A DNA stretch of 64,000 nt from Aphrocallistes beatrix (Eukaryota > Porifera > Hexactinellida > Sceptrulophora > Aphrocallistidae), in NCBI GenBank assembly GCA_963281255.1, contig OY725488.1, forward strand, positions 1,240,001-1,304,000, written 5' to 3'. Position numbers and translations under genes: made by a program. Below, in pieces: positions 1 through 11,423 of this stretch. How positions within the stretch are numbered: the stretch's first letter is position 1; every line of letters begins with the position of its first letter. The notes below the pieces were generated by a model that was not told where the DNA came from, ran no database searches, and saw only the letters and a list, made by a program, of their open reading frames with translations.

Positions 1-475
1 TAAATCAAAGTTAATGAGCCAAGTGGGAATTTTAGGCAAAAAAAAGCCTCCAAAGGGTGCTTAGTGGTTTGTTTTTTTGCATTTTTTCAATTTTGACCTC
101 AACACCGTAATTTACCCTGTTTGGCAGGTGAAATATATTATAACTTTTTATAAGCAGTTGGCAGGATTTACTCATCAAAAGAGGACAACTTATTGTTAGC
201 CAATTACCATTGATTTGAGAGGAACGAGCCCTATTTTCCAGAATGGGTTTTTGCACTAATAATTAAGTTTTTCACACCTCATCCAGAAAAGAACAAACGG
301 ATTTTTGCACCTAAGTATCCTACGATTTCTCCTTATACCCAAGATATATAATAGCTTTACTCTTGCTTGTATTAATTAATTAATAAGCACATTGTTCAAT
401 ATGTACAACGTACATGTCTCAAGCCAACTATTACATGCAAAATAAACTCTTAAAAGCAAATAAAAGTTAACACAA
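1..475. other. AT-rich region downstream of the ZYG11-like gene
   Basis: No gene is visible. A 74-codon minus-strand frame (32-256) has low-complexity composition and no recognisable family, so I treat it as chance. The stretch probably includes the 3' untranslated region of the neighbouring minus-strand gene, which ends at 476. Confidence 0.5.
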
Positions 476-2848
476 TTAAAAACACAAATTAGTTGAGGAC
501 ACTAGAGCCGTTATCAGCTCTGCTTTCTGCTTTACTCCATAATTCTCTGAAAATTGGAGGGTGTAGATGCGATCCATATGTTTCCTTTCCAAACAGAGAC
601 AAAATTTGTTGAAATCCATTCTCAAACATCCATGCACCACCCATAATGCAAAATACTGTATATTGCAATCCGAACTTTCCAAACAAGCTAGAGGTGCTTC
701 TATATTAACATAATCAAAATTCTTTTGGATATGGTCATTTAGCTCGCTAATTTTCTGAGTGACCATTTCTAGCGTGTGTTCTCTCTCCGTTACTTTCGGG
801 ATACTGTTCGTTTTCTCCATGGCATACCAGTAATAGATTATTGTCGCAGAAGTTGATGAAATAGTGTCTACATTAAATCGGTTACTCGTCAGAATTAAGT
901 AAGCATTTTCAACAAGCAGGTGGATGTTATCCCAATCACTAAAGTCTCCATCCTCCTTAAGACAGTTATTCATGATATGCTCAAAACAGCCACACATATT
1001 TTCTATCACCGTTTCACAATCAAGCTGGAGGGCTTTCCCGAGAATATGATTCAAATTTTCGACTACAGAGAACAGCCATCTGCAGATTCCCACTCTCTCG
1101 CAGGAGATGTTCATCAGGATAGCGGCCAAGTAGCCTAGAATTGGATCAGCTGGCATGTAGTTCACAAACTGATCCATCATATCGATCAATTTAACCAAAA
1201 ACGTCTGCACTAACGGACTTAGGTGATCATCTTCATCGAATATGGAATTCATCCAAGTTAAGTTGGACAGGATTAGAGTGGATATTTCTATTAAGTCGTG
1301 GCCATCGCCGGATGATAAATAGCCCGAGGAACGATCAAATGAAGAGAACATTTCACACACAAGAAGAAATAGGTCAGAAATGTACCCAACAAGATAAGAT
1401 GAGAAATCTATCGAGTTGAAGTTAGCCAGGACAGTGAAAATGTTTAATAGGAGTTGGTTATTGCTAGCGATGCTGGTAACTGAGATTCGGGCTAGCTCGA
1501 CAAAGTCGAAAACTATCCTCTTGAGAGTTGAGCTGGGCAAGTGTTCAAGCACTTTGTCAAGTACCCGACTGATTACATAAGTAAAATCAAGGAACGTTGG
1601 CATGTGAATGGATAAGGGAAATGCAGATTTGTTAAAGAGATAGTAAGTTTCAATAAGATCTAGCATAGCATTGGCCATACTATCAGGCTGCTGGAATTGA
1701 TGCGTTGCTTTGTCTACCTCCTCAATTAGGTGGTTGACAATATGGTTAACGTAATCTCTGCGGAATCCGTAATGCTGTATGCAGTTGATTGTTGAAGGTT
1801 CGTCAAAGAGGGAAGTGATATCCTTGGCAAATACATTGAGTTGAGTAGTAGGGAGCATTGTTCTTAGAACGTTGGTGCCGAGAATGCCCAAAAACTCTAA
1901 AAAGTTCTCTCGTTTCCTGAGGTGTTCGAGGTGGTTAAGAGCGACAGGCCAAAACGAGACATCGAGGTATTGGAGCGAAGACAGTCTAGCGAGACCAATA
2001 AAGAGGCTATCGAGATGTTGCTGTATACCATGGTCGGACACTACTTCCACCGAACGTGAAAAGTCTAGTTGGACAATTTTGTTCTGTTGAATCAGCTGAG
2101 GCGGGAAAAACTCAACATTTCGAATAGAGAGTGGCGAACGAGTAGTTGTATTACGAGGGTACGAAAAGGTAGTGGCGTACAGGTTTAGTTCCGAGAGGTG
2201 GATCAATTTTCGGAAGAAGCAAATAATATGATCACGGTATGAGGAACAATCGGAGGGTTCTGAGAGGTGAGTGAGTTCGCTGACATCAAGACATTCGAGC
2301 AGAGTGAAGCAATAAAGTGCATTTGTTTTCGTTATCTTAGTTCCCTTCAGGACCAGCTTCTTCAGGGAGAGGGCTGGGTAGCTGCCTAGCTGAGAAAGAT
2401 TAGTGAAAAATGTATCATCTACAAACTGGCAATAAGAGAGGTCGAGTGATACGAGTTGGAATTTGACGAGGATAGGTAGTAGCGCAGTGTGATTGAGTGT
2501 GTTGTTCCGAGGCACTGCTACGGAATCCAATGTGAACGTATCAGCTAGCATTCCAATAGAAATGAGGGTTTCTTGGGATGCGCTCTTGCTGCTGAGGAGA
2601 TAATTCACGAGGAGGTTCGAGTATTTCGAAGGGATGCACTGACTCTTCATGCTTTCTTGGTTAGACTTGAAGAAGTACGAATATATGGCATGCTGGCTGT
2701 CACCTAAGTTTTGAATGGAGGCAAGACGGTTGAGGATGAATTCGATCTGTTCGAGGCAAGAGTATTGGAGACTTTTCAGGCGGCAATGGGACACCACCAT
2801 CCTCTCCTTTATCATCAGAGTGTTATTGCTCGATACAGTCTGTTTCAT
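476..2848 (-). CDS. ZYG11/ZER1-family substrate receptor of CUL2 ubiquitin ligase
   Basis: A single uninterrupted frame of about 790 residues. It has leucine-rich repeats (about residues 130-335, with LDLSYC, LKKLVLKG and LQYLDVS signatures) followed by a long helical armadillo-like region. The C-terminus carries the family-typical IQYFALWVVHGC segment. ZYG11 and ZER1 proteins are substrate receptors of Cullin-2 E3 ligases and recognise N-terminal glycine degrons; that role is family knowledge. Near the N-terminus, SLQYSCLEQI (about residues 26-35) fits the elongin-binding BC-box pattern exactly. I chose the ATG at 2848. An in-frame ATG at 2899 lies in a TATATA microsatellite and would add 17 low-complexity residues. 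I cannot decide between ZYG11 and ZER1 orthology. No introns are seen, unlike vertebrate homologues. Confidence 0.85.
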   Translation of the reverse strand: MKQTVSSNNTLMIKERMVVSHCRLKSLQYSCLEQIEFILNRLASIQNLGDSQHAIYSYFFKSNQESMKSQCIPSKYSNLLVNYLLSSKSASQETLISIGMLADTFTLDSVAVPRNNTLNHTALLPILVKFQLVSLDLSYCQFVDDTFFTNLSQLGSYPALSLKKLVLKGTKITKTNALYCFTLLECLDVSELTHLSEPSDCSSYRDHIICFFRKLIHLSELNLYATTFSYPRNTTTRSPLSIRNVEFFPPQLIQQNKIVQLDFSRSVEVVSDHGIQQHLDSLFIGLARLSSLQYLDVSFWPVALNHLEHLRKRENFLEFLGILGTNVLRTMLPTTQLNVFAKDITSLFDEPSTINCIQHYGFRRDYVNHIVNHLIEEVDKATHQFQQPDSMANAMLDLIETYYLFNKSAFPLSIHMPTFLDFTYVISRVLDKVLEHLPSSTLKRIVFDFVELARISVTSIASNNQLLLNIFTVLANFNSIDFSSYLVGYISDLFLLVCEMFSSFDRSSGYLSSGDGHDLIEISTLILSNLTWMNSIFDEDDHLSPLVQTFLVKLIDMMDQFVNYMPADPILGYLAAILMNISCERVGICRWLFSVVENLNHILGKALQLDCETVIENMCGCFEHIMNNCLKEDGDFSDWDNIHLLVENAYLILTSNRFNVDTISSTSATIIYYWYAMEKTNSIPKVTEREHTLEMVTQKISELNDHIQKNFDYVNIEAPLACLESSDCNIQYFALWVVHGCLRMDFNKFCLCLERKHMDRIYTLQFSENYGVKQKAELITALVSSTNLCF

Positions 2849-2880
2849 ATTAGTTCCTTGTGAGTATGTATTATCTGTAT

Positions 2881-2893
2881 TATATATATATAT
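2881..2893. repeat. (TA)n microsatellite at the 5' end of the ZYG11-like gene
   Basis: A short TA dinucleotide run lies about 35-45 bp upstream of the preferred start codon at 2848. It could act as a TATA-like element or be simple sequence; nothing in the sequence decides. Confidence 0.5.
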
Positions 2894-2899
2894 AGTCAT

Positions 2900-3689
2900 G
2901 TTAGCTTACTTATAACGCCAAATACTTGCTTAGTAAGTTTGAAAAATTCTGATGCATTGTCTGAGAGTTGCACCATGAACAGCAGTGTGGAAGTGGGGAC
3001 ATTTTGAGTCAATCGTTGTGCAATGTTATCACAATTGACTTTCAACCAAATATGTGTTACCAAAAGTTCATTCACTCAAAGAGGAAAATCTGCCTTGCTA
3101 TGAATTAAAAATATAGGCTATGTGCAATAAAAAGACATAAAACCAGGAAGGTGAGAGCCATATGCCACCTGATAATTGTTTATCTAAGCAATGAACGACA
3201 CTTTCAAAATATGTTGCTGGCTAACTTGAGACTTAGGACACTATCTTAGCTAATCCGTTGGCTAAGAACCGCCATTTCCGAATGCTTCATCCGAATTGTC
3301 CAATATTAAAACGTGTATAATTTGGTCAATTAGTTAGCCATGCATATAGGGCGTAGTACGCCGCCTAAAAGTGGTCAGGCAGTTCACATACATTGCAATA
3401 CTAGACCAAAAAGTGATCCTTCGCTCGCCATACCTAGGAATACAGAGCAAAAAAGTGGAATGCCTATGCCAGTCTTAAATTTTTGGCTAACACACGCCAT
3501 ATTTGTCGAGCACTGCATTTAATATAGGTCATTCAATAATGATTCTCATATCTGTATTTCGCTAAGGAAATTATGTAGTAATCTCTACTATTAAAACTCG
3601 ATTAATGTTTGTCACCTTTATTTATAAATAAAAATTGTCACCTTTTTTATAAAAAAAATTCAGTTTTTTTACTATAACTCAGCCATTTT
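2900..3689. other. Intergenic region, no gene seen
   Basis: AT-rich DNA between the ZYG11-like gene and a foldback repeat. A plus-strand frame at 3340-3522 (60 codons) contains repeated AAAAAGTGG-like words and matches no family I recognise. I see no RNA gene. Confidence 0.4.
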
Positions 3690-4140
3690 AGGTGTTAGAA
3701 GGGGAACGCGGAATCTGACCTAAATTCGAAGTAGGAATTTGACCTAAAGAAATTTGGGAAGTAGGATAATGATCTAAAATCTATATAGGAATAAGACCGA
3801 AAACGTGTGAAGTAGGAATAAGACCTAAAATTGGAGGGAGAGAGAAAGTGGGCATTTTAGGCTTGAAATAGTGTTCAATTGAGTGTGAAAGTGGCATTTT
3901 TATTCGTAAGGGGGTACTGTGTGGCATTTTAGGTCTTAATCCTATTTAGCAGTTTTTAGGTCTTATTCCTACTTAGCACGTTTTAGGTCTTATTCCTACT
4001 TCGAAGGTTTTAGATCTTATTCCCACTTCGCAAATTTTAAGTTAAATTCTTGCATTCTTTTGGTCAAATTCCTACTTCAAATTTAGGTCATTTTCCTACT
4101 TCCCAAATTTCTTTAGGTCAAATTCCTGCGTCCCGATAGA
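3690..4140. repeat. Foldback element with long inverted arms built of short subrepeats
   Basis: The left arm (about 3690-3836) and right arm (about 3923-4136) are imperfect reverse complements. Both are made of a roughly 20-30-bp word containing GTAGGAATAAGACCTAAAA or GGAATTTGACCTAAAG. The arms can fold into a long hairpin with a short spacer. There is no coding capacity, so a non-autonomous transposon or foldback element is most likely. Target-site duplications were not resolved. Confidence 0.75.
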
Positions 4141-4202
4141 AGGATGAAATTTTAATCGAATGTGTACGTATACTAATATATCTCACATATGATAAAGTGT
4201 AC

Positions 4203-4236
4203 GCCAGCCGCGCAGAGCAAGCAAGCGAAGCGCGCT
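4203..4236 (+). repeat. Dispersed GC-rich motif, copy 1
   Basis: A GC-rich block with the core CAAGCAAGCGAAGCGCG preceded by CGCCAGCCGCGCAG, standing out from AT-rich flanks. Related blocks occur at 7680-7710 (partial), 17067-17100 (opposite strand) and 42249-42286. Function unknown. Confidence 0.7.
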
Positions 4237-4439
4237 TGTTTATAATAAACGAAGGTTCACATTAATCCTCACTAAGATATCTGGAAATTAAATTAGTTTT
4301 AAATTTCAATTTTGTAACCAGTCCTGCTTTCAAGGGTCATGATCTAAGTATTTAAATTCGTCTTCGAGAATCATCAATTGTGAAAATTAGAATTTTCGAA
4401 ACTACAATACAAAATATAACATATTAGCTAAGAGCAAGC

Positions 4440-7400
4440 TCATACTAAGTCTGACATTTTGCCACCCCTCCCGATCCCCTTATACTTGAACATTGTCTTC
4501 TGCCCTTCTGAGCTCAGGCTGTGGTATGCTCCTATAGTGGGCGTTGAAGGAGGGGGTGAGAAGGATTGGTTCAGGAGAGGGGGCGAAATGGTGGGTATAG
4601 TAGCCACATCTGGGGAGGGGGAATTGGGTACACTGAGCGAGACCATCTCAAGAAGCTTGGTTTCCAGTTGATCTATCTCAGAAGAAATTTTATTAAGCTC
4701 GGATACGAAACGACTTATTTCATCCTTTTTCACATCGAATTTTTTTGCAACCAACTCTTCGCGACTCTTCTTTAATTTAAGCAATCTTTCTCGTTCCGCT
4801 TGCATCTGCGTTTCTAACTCGTCAGATGTCGTATGAGTTAAGAGGAATTTATGAACTTTCTCAAATGCTCCCATTTCTTCGCAGAATTCTATGTGGTTAC
4901 TCGTTCCCAGAAAATCCTGTTTCTCCCCCACAGTCCTCTCCAGTGTTTGATTATCCATCTCATTGAACATGTAACTATCTCCTACCAACTCATGATCGCA
5001 TTTCCAAGGAGGCTGCGTAACATCTCTAGAAGGAAGGTGAGGTTGGAGCTGTGGTTGTATTGGCACCTCAGGGGTGGGGATGGAGGCGCTGAGATACCTC
5101 CTATCGTGTGGGACTGAGACGGCAGTTGGATGGCTGTAGGAGGGCATATAGTGTTGAGGCTGCATGTGTGGACTACAATAGGATGGCAGAGGGTGCATGT
5201 AAGGGTGCGAAGGGAGGGTATAAAAGGGAGCATTTGGGAGTGAATAAGGTGCCATTATACCTGGGTGTTGGTTGTACGGAATGTGTACAGGGGGGATTTG
5301 AGCCAGGTAGTGAGGAGTAACTACGGCAGTCGGTTTGTTCTCATGAGAGACGCGGGGGCAAGAAGGGTGTAGCGGAGTGAAGTTCTCGTCCACTCGTACC
5401 GCGATGCCACGTGCGATGAGAAGTTTGTTGAGAGACTCTCCAGAGTCAGAACGGGGATTATACAAATCGACGGAGAGAGTATCGTCAGGCTCGATATTCT
5501 GAACTCGACAGAACAGCTCCGAATCGTTAGCAAGATCTTTCAACAAGTCGGCAGAACCAGATGGCCACTGGGTCCCATTAGTAGGCCGCACATTCGCCAG
5601 GCGACAACGAATGGCCTGGGCGGGTAAAATCATGCGACCAAGTTCAATCCTGCGCAGGGACCCAATGGGTACTCGAGACTTGTTCCCGTAGTCCACGTAG
5701 GACACCTCTGCCTGATCCGGGTAGGGAATCTTGAGGACTTTAGCCCGATAGTAACAATTGTCTCGCTGATAAGGGGCCGCACAGCTCTGTCCCTCCTGCG
5801 GATGGGCGATGCGGTAGCGAGGGACGCTGGAGGGTTTGAGGTTGGTGTAGAACTTAGTCATCTCCTCGAGCATGACCTCAGTGACTGAACTGGTCTTGAG
5901 ACCGACGATTTGGATCCAGAACTTATCTGGATTTGAGATGAAGGGAAGGTAGACATTGAATTCCCAGCTGGCAGGAATGGGCTGTTTCTCGAATGGAATA
6001 TCGAGTTCATCATACGGAGACAGCTCAATGGGATCGATGTCCCCGTCCATCGATCCTACTTCGTTGACAGCTTCATCCATTAGAGGCACATCGCTCAGGA
6101 TGTAGTACGTTTTCCGAGGGTCAGTATTCCAAGGGGTGACTCTGACAAAATCAGGAATGTCTAGCATCATGTCCAGGGAGTCTCTGAAGCCGAGCTCCAA
6201 CACTGGCAAGTGGTCGCGGTATCTGTTCCTGTACTTGTCCGTGATGAGATGGTGCGGCATGCCCGAAGGCCAGTCTTGGAGTAGAATCCTCACCCGTTTT
6301 CCGATATCGGGATCTACGCGAGAATGCGAGTACCGACTCTCCGAGGTGAGTGGATCTGCAATCTGCACTTTGCTCCTGTCGATATAGATCAGAAATATCG
6401 CGTTACACTTCCTCTCCAAGTGACAGGTGTCCCAGAGAGACTCGATCAGCTCAAGAGGCGAAGAGAATCCGAAATCGGAGCAAGGCAGAGGCACACCATA
6501 TCTCTCCTGGTACTTCGTTTCTAGAACCTCGAGACGCGTTTTCTCATGATCGGATAGGATGTAGGAAACCTCTTGAGAAACCTTCTCATGCATTTCCTGA
6601 TGTCGCTCCAGCGTCGACTCGGGGGACGATCGGTGGGAGTCAAGAGGGGGAGGGGAGGGGGTAGGAGGGTAGACTCTTTCAGTTTGTACTGGAGCTACAT
6701 CAGTGAATTCCACAGTGCTGTTAACAGGCTCCGGGAGGGGGAACTCACTGAAGATGTCTGAGTCCACAGTTGGTAAGGTCACTGAGGTGTCATTTTCAGG
6801 AGTTATCACATGATCCTCAGAGGTTTCGATACGAGGTGGCTGTGTCGGACAAGGTGAGTCTGGAGAGAAATTCTGGAGACTAGCCTCAGTCTCCCTACTA
6901 GCCCTCTCAGGACAGTAGAAAATCAGCTCCCGTTTTTTCTTATGCATTACGATTACACCTGGTATAGACCTAATGAAATCGTGTACCGAGCTGTATCCGA
7001 GTTCCGGGTATTGCAGCCAGCGCCCGAAGCGAAACCGATAAGTTTGACTGAAGCTATCCGGTTCGATTCCATTGGGATAAGAGAGGAGTATCTCTCTCAC
7101 GTGTTGATGGATCCTGTTAAGAACACCAGATTTCTCTGATCTTGAATTGTGAAACGTTTTGGACATGAAAGGATTGTCTCTGTGTCTGGGTGTGAAGCTT
7201 GAACTGCGAACAATTTTAGTTTTCCCACCTAAATAAGCAGAAGTGTTACTCAACCTGGGGTTCATCCATAGGGAGCCATAAACCATATGGAAAGATAGGA
7301 GCCATAGAACTGCACGCGTTTTGAGACAAATAAATTACTCTAGGATGGTTCAATAGGTAAAAGGTTTGCTGGGGCTATTGGCGACACCAAGTTTGAGAAA

Positions 7401-8107
7401 CACTAACTCATGAAGACATATGTACATACACTTTCAGAGTTACGTACTAGGGAAGGAAATAAATTATCTGTGACAAAATAAAATTATTCCATATGGTTTG
7501 CGAGCAAATTGGGAGCAAGTGAGGTTCACTATTTTAAGGCGAATATTATCAAGATTAAGATTAAAGCAGTAATTTGGGCGGATTTGTTTTTTCAATGAAT
7601 GTAGTATTAATTGTGCTAGAAATAGGATCCAGTAGTGTATTAATTTTGTACATCTAACACTGGTCTTCTGCTCATCAGGACGCCGCTTAGCAAAGAGCAA
7701 GCAAGCGAAGATACATGAGCCAAACTCTGAAATAGAACAGCTCGTCATCATCTTAATACAAAGTGAAAAGCCGAGTTATAAAGAATGATTTAACATTGAG
7801 GATAATACAGTTCAAAGCAGAACAACGTACCAGATTGTTGCTGTACCATCCAGTTAATATGGAAAGTTTCGCTAGTAGGCACCCCAGTCAAACGCAACAA
7901 GCTTCCTTGACGAGAGATATGCACCACATCAGGTATACTGAAGAGGAACGACTCAAGTGTCCGGTGACCATATTCGGAGTAAGGGATCGAGGTGCCTTTT
8001 AGAGAGAAATAATCATGCTCCAATTGTTTAGGAAAGAGACCATGTTTAGTTGAGATGAGAAGGGAACGAATAATTTTCTTTGTATCAGTTAGATTCTCTA
8101 AATTCAT
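4440..8107 (-). CDS. TDRD5: TDRD5-like protein, four LOTUS domains plus Tudor (two exons)
   Basis: Two exons: 8107-7831 and 7228-4440. The donor is TCTG/GTACGT and the acceptor a pyrimidine-rich TTTAG/GT. Phases match, creating a Gly codon across the junction and a 1021-aa protein. The first exon alone encodes a complete LOTUS (OST-HTH) domain (residues about 5-92). Further LOTUS domains lie at about 127-199, 306-374 and 401-471, then an extended Tudor domain (about 516-643, core VDYGN), a Pro/Tyr/His-rich linker and a C-terminal coiled coil. TDRD5 and TDRD7 are germ-granule proteins of the piRNA and transposon-silencing pathway. LOTUS domains bind RNA or Vasa, and Tudor domains bind dimethylarginine. 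One Tudor domain favours TDRD5 over TDRD7, which has three. Four LOTUS modules exceed the three usual in vertebrate TDRD5. The 602-bp intron shows no gene. Confidence 0.85.
7229..7830 (-). other. Intron of the TDRD5-like gene
   Basis: GT...AG intron inferred from matching splice sites and phase. A minus-strand frame at 7464-7751 inside it resembles no family and is probably chance. A partial copy of the dispersed GC-rich motif sits at 7680-7710. Confidence 0.8.
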
Positions 8108-9513
8108 CGTGGTGCAACTGTCGATCAGGAAATTATATCTTATTTGATAAATATACGAGAATACATGTCAGAAGGAAAAGCAGTAAGAGCGTATATATAT
8201 ATGATATGGCGGATCAAGTTGATGACTCAAGCGTTTTCCATACGAATGCTCCGTGTATATGGACTTGCTATTTCGTTGTCACATTTCAACTCTTAACTCT
8301 TAATTGTGGGGAAAAGCACACTTCTCTACCTTAGCTTCAAAAATTGCAAACACTTTGTCCGTCTATTTAGGCGCGCTATGAGTATCTAAGATCCAACATA
8401 CATGCTACCTGGTTGCCTGCATCTCCGTTGCAATGTGTATGTTACAACTTGGATGCCAAATTGGTTTGTGGAAACCGAGTGCATTTAATTTTAGTGCAAC
8501 AACTGCTGAGAAATATGTTGCACTACATTTGCTACTCCAGGGATCTCCAACATATGAACCGCGAAACAATTGAATTAGGCAAATCACGGCATTGTTGAAT
8601 TTGTATATCTTAGCGTCCATTTAAAATGTTCTAGTAGTTAATGTCAATCAGTTTACGGAACTACTCTTTTTATGGAAACTCATTATTCACATTACGTTTA
8701 ACGTTTAAAGTTATTTCTTCAAACAAAGCTTTGCAGTGAAGCTGTCAAAATGTGAATAGACACTTATAAAAACCGGAAGTGATGAGAATTCGCGAAAAAA
8801 TATTGACGGTGCACACCTGCATCATGAAGAGATCCTATATGCGAAATTTGGTAAACGCCGTATATGCCATAAGGCCATCTCTCTACAGAGCTGCACTAAA
8901 AGGCGACAATGTAATTAATTACGCCATAATTATGTGATGAGTTGATATTGTCCGAGAACTTGCTTTGCCAGTCACAAAATTACAAAGTACTCTGGTGTGC
9001 CAAAAATCAGTTCTCTGTGATCGGCAGCATGGACAACAATCAAGTTTTAACAGAAATCTTGTAATACGAGCAGGATTTCTAATCCCGGGCACATTTGTAA
9101 TATACTAGATTATAGTTGGCAGCTACTAGAAACTAGATAGTCATCAGGGGAAGTAAAAGTCTGTTCGAGATGTCCTCATTTACAATACATAAATATATAT
9201 TAGCCCCAGCAGTCATTTACAGTAATTGTATTGTGCTGACAGAGATTTTATCAAATGTTGTGATGCTATAATTATCCTGAAACAGATACGTAGTTAAATA
9301 GGAAAGAAATATAATAGTTCTAATAATTATAATTGCAAGCTATAATTATGACAAAATATCAAAAAATTTACGTAGTAAAAACTCGAATAGGATAAAATAC
9401 CTATATACATACTAGGATATTGATGGCACAGTAATACAGATTTCTGTGTCCATTCACAATATTGGAAATAGTAGTTAGAAAACGAAGGGGGTAAAAATAA
9501 GAACAAAGGAGAC
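8108..9513. other. Intergenic region with one dispersed repeat
   Basis: No coding region is supported. The stretch 8709-8902 is a dispersed repeat listed separately. The remainder is AT-rich and without recognisable structure. Confidence 0.5.
8709..8902 (+). repeat. Dispersed ~190-bp repeat, copy A
   Basis: Diverged but colinear with 42659-42850. Shared landmarks in order are CAAAGCTTTG, AAAACC.GAAGTG, GAAAAAAT, GTGCACA, CGCCGT, GCCATAAG and GAGCTGCACTAAAA. A shorter related piece lies at 11790-11855. There is no protein-coding capacity. Probably an old SINE- or MITE-like family. Confidence 0.7.
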
Positions 9514-11423
9514 TTATTTCCCTTCAGAAACAAGCCAGATGTCGCTGGTGCAATCACCGCCTGGGTAGCGAATCTCGTGAGCGAGAGAAGGACCTTCTGG
9601 ACCAGCTCCGAAATCTACGTAGAAGTTGGGATTGACACTCAGTCCTCCTTTCTCGGTGTCCACGTCAATCTGTAGGATGTAGGAGCCGCTCTTGGCCAGG
9701 TCAGGGTAGAACTGGTTGTCCCATGAGCTGAACAGTGAGTTGGAGACGAAGAGTCGTTTACCATCTAAACTCAGTTGAATCATCTGAGGCCCTCCATTCA
9801 ATTCATGTCCTTTCACTTTTGGAATCTCGGGCTGTTCTTCTCCTTTCACTTTCACCGCTCCGCCCTTCCTCACTGATCCGCCAATGAACACCTGGCCGAC
9901 TAGCTTGGGAGTGTCGGGGTCGGTGATGTCGTACTGCCTGATATCTCCGTGCAGCCAGTTGCTGAAGTAGATGAACCTGTCGTCCAGTGAGATCAGGATG
10001 TCCGTGATCAGACCTGGCATCTGTGGCAACGCCCACCCTTCTACCTCTTTAGCCGGGACATCAATCACTTTGCGGACCTTCCATTCATCAGTCTCGGATT
10101 TATAAAACTGCATAACATTGCTGGACAAAGCAATCCCGCAGAACCCAACTGTCTTTTTGGGATCATGCAGGAACCTCAGTTCTAACGGAATGAGGCCATC
10201 TGCCCCCAGGTCTATCGTCTGAATGCGCTTTCTCTCCTTCCAATCCCACACGTGCAGGCTATGGCCGTACTTGGTCTCGACCAGGGAAGGATCGAACCCT
10301 TTCACAAACGTGCTCGGTTCCCCCCACTCAGAGCTTATCATGACGTTGTGGTAAGGTTGGTACCAGAAGTCGTAGCCATAGGGCGTCTCTTCCCCCGGAA
10401 GTTCCCACGTTCCCTTCACTTTAAATTCTTCATCAAGAAGCAGGAAGCTCCCCTTCGCCTTCAAGTCTTTGTCCCCCATGCATGAGATCATCACTTCTCC
10501 CGTGCCTAGGCAATGGGAAGTGTGAGGATATGTGCATCCGGTCTTCTCTATGATCTCTTCAGGTTCTACGACTTTATGCAAGTTAGGCGCCTTTGGATCG
10601 GTGAAGGTGTCTATGACGTAGATACGGCCAGACTGGAGAGAGGGCAGGATGAGATGTCGCCGTTTTTTCTCGGGCTGGTGGAAACAGCTGCTACATGCAT
10701 TCCACCCAGAGTGGTGTAGTTCATCACCTAGGAAGTAGGAGTATAGACATCAGGCTTCCATTGAGAACATTTTGCAAAAGGGGGAGAATTAAAACTCGGA
10801 TATTTTGATGGGTCACGACGACCTAACTTAATACACTCGCTTTGAATATTAGTTTATGATCCCAGAAAATGACAATTGGCCAGTATGACTTGACATTTTA
10901 AGATAGCATTCATAAACTCCTTGTACATCCTGGTGTAGGGAGATAGCACACGCAAACAGGTATGGTGGTAATTCTAAAAAATTTTGGGTGTAAGTTAGTA
11001 CAATTGTACCGAAAATCTGTCGGTTTGCACTTTCTGTTGTACGTATATTATGCATGTCCTGTTCTAATTTAGCCTCAGACATATATGCTTACTACATTTT
11101 AATAAGAAAACATATGCCCCTCCTCCTTAACAAAATCCTGCTGGATACTACTGAACGATATCAACACTTAATAAATGAATACAGTTAATTAATTAAAGTG
11201 CCGATTCATTGCATTTACCGATATAAGGCATGGGCAGTTTGTGAATGATCTGGCAGTAAGAAGATGAGTCAGGGTCCACATCTACCGTAGCCAGATAATC
11301 GGGCTTCTTGACCGCAGTCCCGGTGTAGATGGCTGGAATGTAGAGTATTTTCTCTCGCGGTCCTTTCATCGCAGCAGATGGGCTCGAGTAGCCAGGACCT
11401 GTGATCTGGTCTTTATCAGCCAT
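9514..11423 (-). CDS. SELENBP1: Selenium-binding protein 1 / methanethiol oxidase (two exons)
   Basis: Exons are 11423-11219 and 10727-9514, joined by donor ATCG/GTAAAT and acceptor TTCCTAG/GT in matching phase, giving 472 aa, the usual length of the animal protein. Exon 1 encodes the N-terminus with GPGY and [10 protein letters not shown]. Exon 2 opens with [14 protein letters not shown], carrying the conserved CxxC pair, then HTSHC, GGxxRKG and the C-terminal YPGGDC.SDIW block typical of the family. SELENBP1 oxidises methanethiol to H2O2, formaldehyde and H2S and is a beta-propeller-like cytosolic protein; the activity is family knowledge. All key segments are present and no break was found. 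The intron (11218-10728) is 491 bp and contains no gene. The gene has many more exons in vertebrates. Confidence 0.96.

Noticed and set aside
7229-7286. ATG at 7286 as start of the TDRD5-like gene
   Set aside because: A strong acceptor at 7230-7229 in matching phase joins the exon to an upstream exon that encodes a LOTUS domain; the 19 residues between are intron-like.
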